Assembly (NCBI RefSeq): GCF_036320965.1
Contig: NC_092238.1
Span: 20,639,429-20,703,428, forward strand
Source of the DNA: Panulirus ornatus
Taxonomy: Eukaryota > Arthropoda > Malacostraca > Decapoda > Palinuridae
Length of the DNA: 64,000 bases
Reading direction: 5' to 3'
This document shows positions 55,354 through 64,000 of the stretch, piece by piece. The translations under genes and the position numbers were made by a program. Position 1 is the first letter of the stretch, and each line of letters begins with the position of its first letter. Below the pieces are notes generated by a model. The model did not search any database. It was not told the DNA's origin and saw nothing but the letters and a program-made list of their open reading frames with translations.

Positions 55354-58300
55354 TCCTTGGGGATGGGGGATTAAGAATACTTCCCTTGCATTCCTCACGT
55401 GTCGTAGAAGGCGACTAGAGGGGACGGGAGCGGGGGGCCAGAAACCCTCCCCTCCTTATACTTTAACTTTCTAAAAGGGGAAACATAAGAAGAAGTCACG
55501 CGAGGAGTGCTCATCCTCCTCGAAGGCTCAGATTGGGGTGTCTAAATGTGTGTGGATGTAACCAAGATGAGAAAAAAGGAGAGATAGGTAGTATGTTTGA
55601 GGAAAGGAACCTAGATGTTTTGGCTCTGAGTGAAACGAAGCAAAAGGGTAAAGGGGAAGAGTGGTTTGGGAATGTTTTGGAAGTAAAGTCAGGGGTTAAT
55701 GAGAGGACAAGTGCAAGTGAAGGAGTAGCACTACTCCTGAATCAGGAGTTCTGGGAGTATGTGATAGAATGTAAGAAAGTAAATTCTCGATTGATATGGG
55801 TAAAACTGAAAGTTGATGGAGAGAGATGGGTGATTATTGGTGCATATGCACCTGGGCATGAGAAGAAAGATCATAAGAGGCAAGTGTTTTGGGAGCAGCT
55901 GAATGAGTGTGTTAGTGGTTTTGATGCACGAGACCGGGTTATAGTGATGGGTGATTTGAATACAAAGGTGAGTAATGTGGCAGTTGAGAGAATAATTGGT
56001 ATACATGGGGTGTTCAGTGTTGTAAATGGAAATGGTGAAGAGCTTGTAGATTTATGTGCTGAAAAAGGAATGGTGATTGGGAATACCTGGTTTAAAAAGC
56101 GATATATACATAAGTATACGTATGTAAGTAGGAGAGATGGCCAGAGAGCGTTATTAGATTACGTGTTAATTGATAGACGCACGAAAGAGAGACTTTTTGA
56201 TGTTAATGTGCTGAGAGGTGCAACTGGAGGGATATCTGATCATTATCTTGTGGAAGCAAGGTTGAAGATTTGTGGGGGTTTTCAGAAAAGAAGAGAGAAT
56301 GTTGGGGTGAAGAGAGTAGTGAGAGTAAGTGAGCTTGGGAAGGAGGCTTGTATGAGGAAGTACCAGGAGAGACAGACTACATAATGGAAAAAGGTGAGAA
56401 CAAAGGAGGTAAGGGGAGTGGGGGAGGAGTAGGATGTATTAAGGGAAGCAGTGATGGCTTGCGCAAAAGATGCTTGTGGCATGAGAAGCGTGGGAGGTGG
56501 GTTGATTAGAAAAGGTAGTGAGTGGTGGGATGAAGAAGTAAGATTATTAGTGAAAGAGAAGAGAGAGGCATTTGAACGATTTTTGAAGGGAAAAAATGCA
56601 AATGAGTGGGAAAGGTATAAAACAAAGAAGCAGGAGGTCAAAAGAAAGGTGCAAGAGGTGAAAAAGAGGGCAAATGAGAGTTGGGTTGAGAGAGTATCAT
56701 TAAATTTCAGTTAGAATAAAAAGATTTCTTGGAAGGAGGTAAATAAAGTACGGAAGACAAGGGAGCAAATGGGAACTTCAGTGAAGGGGGCAAATGGGGA
56801 GGTGATAACAAGTAGTGGTGATGTGAGAAAGAGATGGAGTGAGTTTTTTGAAGGTTTTGTAAATGTGTTTGATGACAGAGTGGCAGATGTGGGGTGTCTT
56901 GGTCGAGGTGGTGTGCAAAGTGAGACGGTTAGGGAAAATGATTTGGTAAATAGAGAAGAGGTAGTAAAAGCTTTACGGAAGATGAAAGCCGGCAAAGCAG
57001 CAGGTTTGGATGGCATTGCAGTGGAATTTATTTAAAAAGGGGGTGACTGTATTGTTGACTGGTTGGTAAGGTTATTTAATGTATGTATGACTCATGGTGA
57101 GGTGCCTGAGGATTGGCGGAATGCTTGCATAGTGCCATTGTACAAAGGCAAAGGGGATAAGAGTGAGTTCTCAAATTACAGAGGTATAAGTTTGTTGAGT
57201 ATTCCTGGTAAATCATATGGGAGGGTATTGATTGAGAGGGTGAAGGCATGTACAGAGCGTCAGATTGGGGAAGAGCAGTGTGGTTTCAGAAGTGGTAGAG
57301 GATGTGTGGATCAGGTGTTTGCTTTGAAGAATGTATGCGAGAAATACTTAGAAAAGCAAATGTATTTGCATGTAGCATTTATGGATCTGGAGAAGGCATA
57401 TGATAGAGTTGATAGAGATGCTCTGGCGAAGGTATTAAGAATATATGGTGTGCGAGGCAAGTTGTTAGAAGCAGTGAAAAGTTTTTATCGAGGATGTAAG
57501 GCATGTGTTCGTGTAGGAAGAGAGGAAATTGATTGGTTCTCAGTGAATGTAGGTTTGCGGCAGGGGTGTGTGATGTCTCCATGGTTGTTTAATTTGTTTA
57601 TGGATGGGGTTGTTAGGGAGGTGAATGCAAGAGTTTTGGAAAGAGTGGCAAGTATGCAGTCTGTTGTGGATGAGAGAGCTTTGGAAGTGAGTCAGTTGTT
57701 GTTCGCTGATGATACAGCGCTGGTGGCTGATTCATGTAAGAAACTGCAGAAGCTGGTGACTGAGTTTGGTAAAGTGTGTGAAAGAAGAAAGTTAAGAGTA
57801 AATGTGAATAAGAGCAAGGTTATTAGGTACAGTAGGGTTGAGGGTCAAGTCAATTGGAAGGTAAGTTTGAATGGAGAAAAGCTGGAGGAAGTGAAGTGTT
57901 TTAGATATCTGGGAGTGGATCTGGCAGCGGATGGAACCATGGAAGCGGAAGTGAATCATAGGGTGGGGGAGGGGGCAAAAATTCTGGGAGCCTTGAGGAA
58001 TGTTTGGAAGTCGAGAACATTATCTCGGAAAGCAAAAATGGGTATGTTTGAAGGAACAGTGGTTCCAACAATGTTGTATGGTTGCGAGGCGTGGGCTATG
58101 GATAGAGTTGTGCGCAGGAGGATGGATGTGCTGGAAATGAGATGATTGAGGACAATATGTGGTGTGAGGTGGTTTGATCGAGAAAGTAATGTGGGGGTGA
58201 GAGAGATGTGCGGAAATAAAAAGAGTGTGGTTGAGAGAGCAGAAGAGGGTGTTTTGAAATGGTTTGGTCACATGGAGAGAATGAGTGGGGAAAGATTGAC

Positions 58301-58914
58301 CAAGAGGATATATGTGTCAGAGGTGGAGTGAACGAGGAGAAGTGGGAGACCAAATTGGAGGTGGAAAGATGGAGTGAAAAAGATTTTGAGTGATCGGGAC
58401 CTGAACATGCAGGAAGGTGAAAGGTGTGCAAGGAATAGAGTGAATTGGATAGATGTGGTATACCGGGGTCGACGTGCTGTCAATGGATTGAACCACGGCG
58501 TGTGAAGCGTCTGGGGTAAACCATGCAAAGTGTGTGGGGCCTGGATGTGGAAAGGGAGCTGTGGTTTCGGTGCATTATAACATGACAGCTGGAGACTGAG
58601 TGTGAACGAATGGGGCCTTTGGTGTCTTTTCCTAGCGCTACCTCGCACTCATGAGGGGGGAGGGGGTTGTTATTCCATGTGTGGCGAAGTGGCGATGGGA
58701 ACAAATAAAGGCAGACAGTATGAATTATGTACATGTGTATAAATGTATATGTCTGTGTGTGTATATATATATGTACATTGAGATGTATAGGTATGTATAT
58801 TGTGCATGGGTGGACATGTATGTATATACATGTGTATGTGGGCGGGTTGGGCCATTTCTTTCGACTGTTTCCTTGCGGTACCTCGCTAACGCGGGAGACA
58901 GCGACAAAGCAAAA
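55354..58914 (+). mobile_element. RTE-like LINE copy 25 (full-length, older subfamily)
   Basis: 5' end TCCTTGGGGATGGGG at 55354. Complete to a long 3' UTR and terminal stem-loop (near 58873-58905), followed by AAAT units where other copies have A plus TA. Third full-length copy in a head-to-tail run with 23 and 24. Confidence 0.93.
55533..58484 (+). pseudogene. LINE ORF of copy 25, stops in linker and RT entry
   Basis: 55533-56384 covers the endonuclease with [33 protein letters not shown] and SDHYLVEAR. Stops follow at 56382-56384, near 56714 and 57033. 57063-58145 (360 codons) has [29 protein letters not shown], motif [32 protein letters not shown] and [16 protein letters not shown] at 58143-58145 and another near 58329 break the C-terminus. 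It carries MQSVVDERA and ILSDRDL. Confidence 0.88.
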
Positions 58915-58928
58915 ATAAATAAATAAAT

Positions 58929-59061
58929 TTTTTTTTAATTTTCCAAAAGAAGGAATAGAGAAGGGGGCCAGGTGAGGATATTCCCTTAAAGGCCCAGTTC
59001 TCTGTTCTTAACGCTACCTCGCTAACGCGGGAAATGGCGAATAGTTTGAAAGAAAAAGAAA

Positions 59062-59063
<2 letters not shown>
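58929..59063 (+). mobile_element. SL4, 5'-truncated short non-autonomous element
   Basis: Lacks the LINE-like head; begins in the T-rich hinge right behind copy 25. It keeps the internal part and the stem-loop (CTCGC-TAAC-GCGGG at 59018-59031, outer CGCT with GGCG), then an A-rich end and TA. Confidence 0.78.

Positions 59064-59120
<57 letters not shown>
59064..59120. repeat. TA array, tail of SL4
   Basis: About 57 bp of TA; copy 26/27 begins at its right edge. Confidence 0.95.
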
Positions 59121-59123
<3 letters not shown>

Positions 59124-59414
59124 CCAATTCACTTTATTCCTTGCACGCCTCTCACCCTCCAGCATGTTCAGGCCCCGATTGCTCAAAATCTTTGTCACTC
59201 CATTCTTCCACCTCCAATTTGGTCTCCCACTTCTTGTTCCCTTCACCTCTGACATTATATCCTTTTTTGTCAATCTTTTCTCACTCAGTCTCTCCATGTG
59301 ACCAAACCATTTCAATATACTCTCTTCTTCTCTCTCAACCAAACTATTTTTATTACCACACATCTCTCTTACACTTTCATTACGCACTTGATCAAACCAC
59401 CTTACACCACAAAT
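59121..59414 (-). mobile_element. LINE copy 26, inverted 5' segment of a twin-priming-like insertion
   Basis: Minus strand, from GVRWFDQV-type sequence to NKVNWNN, the part of the element lying just upstream of where copy 27 starts on the plus strand. The two share about 10-15 bp (AATTGGAACA). Older subfamily. Confidence 0.8.
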
Positions 59415-59850
59415 AAAGTAAATTGGAACAATGTGGTATACTGGTGTTGACATGCTGGCAATGGATTGAACCAGGGTATGTGAAGCATCTGGGGTAAACC
59501 ATGGAAAGTTGTGTGCGGCCTGGATGTGGAAAGAGAGCTGCGGTTTTGGTGCATTACACATGACAGCTAGAGACTGAGAACGAATGTGGCCTTTGTTGTC
59601 TTTTCCTAGCACTATCTCGTGCTTGCAGGGGGGAGGGGGTGCCATTTCATGTGTGGTGGGGTGGGGATGGGAATGGATTAGGGCTGTAAGTATGAATATG
59701 TACATGTGTATATATGTATATGTCTATGTATGTATACATTGAAATGTATAAGTATGTATATGTGTGTATGTGTGCGTGTATGTATGTACATGTGTATGTG
59801 GGTGGGTTAGGCTATTCTTTCGTCTGTTTCCTCGCACTACCTCCCTAACG
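59415..59850 (+). mobile_element. LINE copy 27, sense 3' segment with long 3' UTR
   Basis: From VNWNNVVY through the stop and the long 3' UTR to the middle of the terminal stem-loop (CCTCCCTAACG), where copy 28 begins. No A tail. Confidence 0.82.
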
Positions 59851-61065
59851 CATCAGATTGGGGAAGAGCAGTGTGGTTTCAGAAGTGGTAGAGGATGTGT
59901 GGATCAGGTGTTTGCTTTGAAGAATGTATGTGAGAAATACTTAGAAAAGCAAATGGATTTGTATGTAGCATTTATGGATCTGGAGAAGGCATATGATAGA
60001 GTTGATAGAGATGTTCTGTGGAAGGTATTAAGAATATATGGTGTGGGAGGAAAGTTGTTAGAAGCAGTGAAAAGTTTCTATCGAGGATGTAAGGCATGTG
60101 TACGTGTAGGAAGAGAGGAAAGTGATTGGTTCTCAGTGAATGTAGGTTTGCGGCAGGGGTGTGTGATGTCTCCATGGTTGTTTAATTTGTTTATGGATGG
60201 GGTTGTTAGGGAGGTAAATGCAAGAGTTTTGGAAAGAGGGGCAAGTATGAAGTCTGTTGGGGATGAGAGAGCTTGGGAAGTGAGTCAGTTGTTGTTCGCT
60301 GATGATACAGCGCTGGTGGCTGATTCATGTGAGAAACTGCAGAAGCTGGTGACTGAGTTTGGTAAAGTGTGTGGAAGAAGAAAGTTAAGAGTAAATGTGA
60401 ATAAGAGCAAGGTTATTAGGTACAGTAGGGTTGAGGGTCAAGTCAATTGGGAGGTGAGTTTGAATGGAGAAAAACTGGAGGAAGTGAAGTGTTTTAGATA
60501 TCTGGGAGTGGATCTGGCAGCGGATGGAACCATGGAAGCGGAAGTGGATCATAGGGTGGGGGAGGGGGCTAAAATTCTGGGAGCCTTGAAGAATGTGTGG
60601 AAGTCGAGAACATTATCTCGGAAAGCAAAAATGGGTATGTTTGAAGGAATAGTGGTTCCAACAATGTTGTATGGTTGCGAGGCGTGGGCTATGGATAGAG
60701 TTGTGCGCAGGAGGATGGATGTGCTGGAAATGAGATGTTTGAGGACAATGTGTGGTGTGAGGTGGTTTGATCGAGTGAGTAACGTAAGGGTAAGAGAGAT
60801 GTGTGGAAATAAAAAGAGCGTGGTTGAGAGAGCAGAAGAGGGTGTTTTGAAGTGGTTTGGGCACATGGAGAGAATGAGTGAGGAAAGATTGACCAAGAGG
60901 ATATATGTGTCGGAGTTGGAGGGAACGAGGAGAAGAGGGAGACCAAATTGGAGGTGGAAAGATGGAGTGAAAAAGATTTTGTGTGATCGGGGCCTGAACA
61001 TGCAGGAGGGTGAAAGGAGGGCAAGGAATAGAGTGAATTGGAGCGATGTGGTATACCGGGGTTGA
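59851..61065 (+). CDS. LINE RT fragment, open over about 404 codons
   Basis: No stop or frameshift from the truncation to VVYRG; the frame even continues upstream into copy 27 to an ATG at 59764. Contains [11 protein letters not shown], motif [13 protein letters not shown], motif [12 protein letters not shown], motif [12 protein letters not shown], motif [13 protein letters not shown] and the whole C-terminal region. The early RT blocks and the endonuclease are missing. A reading frame this clean implies recent insertion, not function. Confidence 0.85.
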   Translation, partial: HQIGEEQCGFRSGRGCVDQVFALKNVCEKYLEKQMDLYVAFMDLEKAYDRVDRDVLWKVLRIYGVGGKLLEAVKSFYRGCKACVRVGREESDWFSVNVGLRQGCVMSPWLFNLFMDGVVREVNARVLERGASMKSVGDERAWEVSQLLFADDTALVADSCEKLQKLVTEFGKVCGRRKLRVNVNKSKVIRYSRVEGQVNWEVSLNGEKLEEVKCFRYLGVDLAADGTMEAEVDHRVGEGAKILGALKNVWKSRTLSRKAKMGMFEGIVVPTMLYGCEAWAMDRVVRRRMDVLEMRCLRTMCGVRWFDRVSNVRVREMCGNKKSVVERAEEGVLKWFGHMERMSEERLTKRIYVSELEGTRRRGRPNWRWKDGVKKILCDRGLNMQEGERRARNRVNWSDVVYRG

Positions 61066-61252
61066 CGTGCTGTCAGTGGATTGAATCAAGGCATGTGAAG
61101 CGTCTGGGGTAAACCATGGAAAGCTGTGTAGGTATGTATATTTGCGTGTGTGGATGTATGTATATACATGTGTATGGGGGGGGGGGTGGGGCCATTTCTT
61201 TCGTCTGTTTCCTTGCGCTACCTCGCAAACGCGGGAGACAGCGACAAAGTAT
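59851..61252 (+). mobile_element. RTE-like LINE copy 28 (5'-truncated, RT frame intact)
   Basis: Starts at [10 protein letters not shown], joined inside the 3' stem-loop of copy 27. Short 3' UTR with G run, stem-loop and A-rich tail. It carries LAADG, CGRRK, RRRG and ILCDRG; nearest relatives are copies 9 and 23. Confidence 0.92.
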
Positions 61253-61437
<185 letters not shown>

Positions 61438-61654
61438 GACATGATGCTCACACTTGTCCGTGATGATAGTATGAAGGTGAAATTGCGCTTCAGTAGATCA
61501 TACAATTTTATATGGTGTAATTTTTCTATAAATGTAGCACAACCAGTAAGACTGTAACAGAGAGGTGTTATTGACATCAACAGTCAGTATGAAGGGATGA
61601 CCGCAAAAATATGATCGCCAAACACTCGTAATGAAAATGATCACCCCATAGATC

Positions 61655-61882
61655 TTGAAAATCCTGTTATATCGCTCTGCTTATTATGCCACACGTGATG
61701 TCATTGAATCTGTCTTAATTGCTAATACTAAGAACTTTAATTTGTCCCCAGGCAGTTTCAAAGCACATCCTAGCATTAACCAACTCATTATGAGAGAATT
61801 GACAAAACACAAAAACATCAAAAAAGTTGTGCATGACACACCCAGTTACCCAGGTCAACCAAAGCAACCTTACCCTGCTTAA
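61655..61882 (+). pseudogene. PLE-B C-terminal tail
   Basis: 75 codons including RDVIESVLIANTKNFNLSPG and then HPSINQLIMRELTKH. In Penelope-like proteins a segment of this type, with Ile-Glu-Ser and Asn-Phe-Asn-Leu, follows the GIY-YIG core. The core itself is not present in this fragment. The tail ends in a Pro/Gln-rich stretch. It could also belong to another GIY-YIG-bearing element. Confidence 0.5.
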
Positions 61883-61999
61883 TCATTCTCCCTTATAAGG
61901 GTTACAACCAGACATAGCTGACAGTGCGGAGCCTAGATTGATTGGTGTTGTGCGGCAGGAACCAAGTATGATGTTGAAATTTAAATAACTGTTGAGTAC

Positions 62000-62044
62000 T
62001 GGCACCTGATGAGATGGATTGTTTCCATGAAACATGTCATGCCA
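62000..62044 (+). ncRNA. hammerhead ribozyme candidate (PLE-B)
   Basis: TGGCA (62000-62004), CTGATGA (62006-62012), stem II ATGGA (62014-62018) with TCCAT (62024-62028), GAAA (62029-62032), CATGTC with the cleavage triplet GTC at 62036-62038, and TGCCA (62040-62044) closing stem I. ACATGT around stem III is self-complementary, as in minimal hammerheads that act as dimers. Weak points: a C-A mismatch next to the core in stem I and one unpaired G before stem II. Confidence 0.62.
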
Positions 62045-62090
62045 CATAAATAGAAAAATTACGTTAAAGGAAATTGTATGAACTACTGAA

Positions 62091-63005
62091 ATTGGTTCTC
62101 AGTGAATGTAGGTTTGCGCCAGGGGTGTGTGATGTCTCCATGGTTGTTTAATTTGTTTATGGATGGGGTTGTTAGGGAGGTGAATGCAAGAGTTTTGGAA
62201 AGAGGGGCAAGTATGAAGTCTGTTGGGGAGGAGAGAGCTTGGGAAGTGAGTCAGTTGTTGTTCGCTGATGATACAGCGCTGGTGGCTGATTCATGTGAGA
62301 AACTGCAGAAGCTGGTGACTGAGTTTGGTAAAGTGTGTGAAAGAAGAAAGTTAAGAGTAAATGTGAATAAGAGCAAGGTTATTAGGTACAGTAGGGTTGA
62401 GGGTCAATTCAATTGGGAGGTGAGTTTGAATGGAGAAAAACTGGAGGAAGTGAAGTGTTTTAGATATCTGGGAGTGGATCTGGCAGCGGATGGAACCATG
62501 GAAGCGGAAGTGGATCATAGGGTGGGGGAGGGGGCGAAAATTCTGGGAGCCTTGAAGAATGTGTGGAAGTCGAGAACATTATCTCGGAAAGCAAAAATGG
62601 GTATGTTTGAAGGAATAGTAGTTCCAACAATGTTGTATGGTTGTGCGCAGGAGGATGGATGTGCTGGAAATGAGATGTTTGAGGACAATGTGTGGTGTGA
62701 GGTGGTTTGATCGAGTAAGTAACGTAAGGGTAAGAGAGATGTGTGGAAATAAAAAGAGCGTGGTTGAGAGAGCAGAAGAGGGTGTTTTGAAATGGTTTGG
62801 TCACATGGAGAGAATGAGTGAGGAAAGATTGACCAAGAGGATATATGTGTCGGAGGTGGAGGGAACGAGGAGAAGAGGGAGACCAAATTGGAGGTGGAAA
62901 GATGGAGTGAAAAAGATTTTGTGTGATCGGGGCCTGAACATGCAGGAGGGTGAAAGGAGGGCAAAGAATAGAGTGAATTGGAGCGATGTGGTATACCGGG
63001 GTTGA
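62091..63005 (+). pseudogene. LINE RT fragment of copy 29 with a 23-bp deletion
   Basis: 62102-62710 keeps motif [23 protein letters not shown] and [12 protein letters not shown]. About 23 bp encoding CEAWAMDRV are missing at about 62643, which shifts the frame; 62637-63005 gives the rest of the C-terminus to VVYRG. Confidence 0.87.
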
Positions 63006-63113
63006 CGTGCTGTCAGTGGATTGAATCAAGGCATGTGTATGGGGGTGGGTTGGGCCATTTCTTTCGTCTGTTTCCTTGCTCTACCTCGCAAACGCGGGAG
63101 ACAGCGACAAAGC
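62091..63113 (+). mobile_element. RTE-like LINE copy 29 (3' third)
   Basis: Starts at [11 protein letters not shown] directly behind PLE-B with no TA. The 3' UTR has lost about 105 bp between two CATGTG repeats (GGCATGTG joined to TATGGGGGTGGG near 63038). It carries LAADG, CERRK, RRRG and ILCDRG, a step between copies 21 and 23. Confidence 0.9.
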
Positions 63114-63139
63114 AAAAAAAAAAAAAAAAATCTATATAT
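63114..63139. repeat. A tail of copy 29 with short TCTATATATC end
   Basis: About 17 A then a few TA units before SL5. Confidence 0.9.
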
Positions 63140-63369
63140 CCCCTGGGGATTGGGGAGAAAGAATACTTCCCACGTATTCCCTGCGTGTCATAGAAGGCGA
63201 CTAAAAGGGGAGGGAGCGGGGGGCTGGAAATCCTCCCCTCTTGTTTTTTTTTTTTTCAATTTTCCGAAAGAAGGAACAGAGAAGGGGGCCAGGTGAGGAT
63301 ATCCCCTCAGAGGCTCAGTCCTCTGTTCTTAACGCTACCTTGCTAACGCGGGAAATGGCTAATAGTTTA
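63140..63369 (+). mobile_element. SL5, complete short non-autonomous element
   Basis: Full copy in the plus direction. Head 63140-63237 (CCCTGGGGATTGGGGAG) matches the LINE 5' UTR of copy 23 (48267-48362) over about 100 bp. T-rich hinge, then TTTCCGAAAGAAGGAACAG, then CTCTGTTCTTAACGCTACC and the stem-loop (one C to T in the inner stem), then A and TA tail. No coding frame. Confidence 0.82.
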
Positions 63370-63380
63370 AAAAAAAAAAA

Positions 63381-63432
<52 letters not shown>
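63370..63432. repeat. A run plus TA array, tail of SL5
   Basis: 12 A then TA with one G; copy 30 starts at its right edge. Confidence 0.95.
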
Positions 63433-63434
<2 letters not shown>

Positions 63435-63922
63435 TTTGGTCACAGAGAGAGAATGAGTGAAGAAAGATTGACAAGGAGGATGTGTGTGTCGGAGGTTGGG
63501 GAGCGGGGAGGGGTGGGGGGCCGGGTTGGGGGTGGAAGGATGGAGTGGGGGGGATTTTGGGTGGTCGGGGCCTGGGAATGTAGGGGGGTGGGGGGCGTGC
63601 GGGGAGTGGAGTGGGTCGGAGCGGTGTGGTGTGCTGGGGTCGATGTGCTGTCGGTGGATTGAGTCGGGGCGTGTGAAGCGTCTGGGGTGGGCCGTTGAGG
63701 GTTCTGTGGGGCCCGGATGTGGAGGGGGAGCTGTGGTTTCGGTGCATTGTTGCATGGCAGCTGGAGACTGAGTGTGAGCGAGTGTGGCCTTTGTTGTCTT
63801 TTCCTGGTGCTGCCTCGCACACGTGAGGGGGGGGGGGGTTGTTTCACGTGTTGTGGGGTGGCGGTGGGTGTGAGTGGGGGCGGACAGTGTGGGTTGTGTA
63901 TGTGTGTATATATGTGTGTGTC

Positions 63923-63930
<8 letters not shown>
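63433..63930 (+). mobile_element. RTE-like LINE copy 30, A-to-G hypermutated
   Basis: 5'-truncated copy of the older, long-3'-UTR type, starting at [12 protein letters not shown] sequence. From about 63470 on, the sense strand has most A replaced by G: the segment for VKKIL reads GTGGGGGGGATTTTG. The reading frame is destroyed and no TA dinucleotide of the consensus survives to about 63900. Alignment to copies 16 and 25 is still unambiguous through T, C and G positions. Confidence 0.88.
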
Positions 63931-63997
<67 letters not shown>

Positions 63998-64000
63998 GAT
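63931..64000. repeat. TA array, then GGGGAT at the window edge
   Basis: TA to 63994; the last six bases fit the start of another LINE or SL head, which begins GGGGATAGG. Confidence 0.85.

Noticed and set aside
59764..59850. ATG at 59764 as the start of an RT gene
   Set aside because: It lies in the 3' UTR of copy 27; the frame merely stays open across the junction into copy 28.

Overview
The window is a eukaryotic retroelement cluster; I find no complete host gene. About two thirds is copies of one non-LTR retrotransposon (LINE) in both orientations. It has an apurinic-type endonuclease, a reverse transcriptase and an RTE-like C-terminus in one ORF of about 998 codons. Most of the rest is TA microsatellite arrays, plus five copies of a short non-autonomous element (called SL here) and fragments of two Penelope-like element (PLE) families. 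The organism is an animal. A decapod crustacean is my guess from the general look of TA-rich, LINE-rich sequence; nothing in the window proves it.

Layout: 1-10242 carries plus-strand LINE copies 1a, 1b, 2, 3, 4 with SL1, SL2 and a 579-bp TA array. 10262-11294 is PLE-A1. 11409-20255 holds minus-strand copies 5-9 in head-to-tail order, separated by A and TA tails. 20435-21665 holds copies 10 and 11, then a 100-N assembly gap. 22203-29747 holds copies 12-15, including a tandem duplication of an already dead copy and an internal inversion. 29884-31010 is SL3 and about 0.9 kb of sequence with no repeats that I recognise, including a possible host exon. 31143-46625 holds copies 16-22. 46701-47733 is PLE-A2. 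48267-58914 holds three consecutive full-length plus-strand copies, 23-25; copy 23 is broken by one extra A only. 58929-64000 holds SL4, a twin-priming-like insertion (26/27), copy 28, a PLE-B fragment, copy 29, SL5 and copy 30.

How the parts relate: the LINE supplies endonuclease and reverse transcriptase. SL shares about 100 bp with the 5' end of the LINE and the stem-loop plus A/TA tail with its 3' end, so it looks like a parasite of the LINE machinery. New copies repeatedly begin inside the TA tail of an older copy, which builds head-to-tail arrays. The LINE copies form an ordered ladder of subfamilies that differ by diagnostic residues and a roughly 270-bp deletion in the 3' UTR.

Most notable: (1) LINE copy 30 (about 63470-63930) is hypermutated A to G on its sense strand, and nearly every surviving A follows G or C, the neighbour pattern expected of ADAR adenosine deaminase. 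(2) Both PLE families carry hammerhead ribozyme candidates downstream of a GIY-YIG-type C-terminus. (3) The LINE/SL pair shares both ends. All coordinates of repeat boundaries were read by eye and may be off by several bases.
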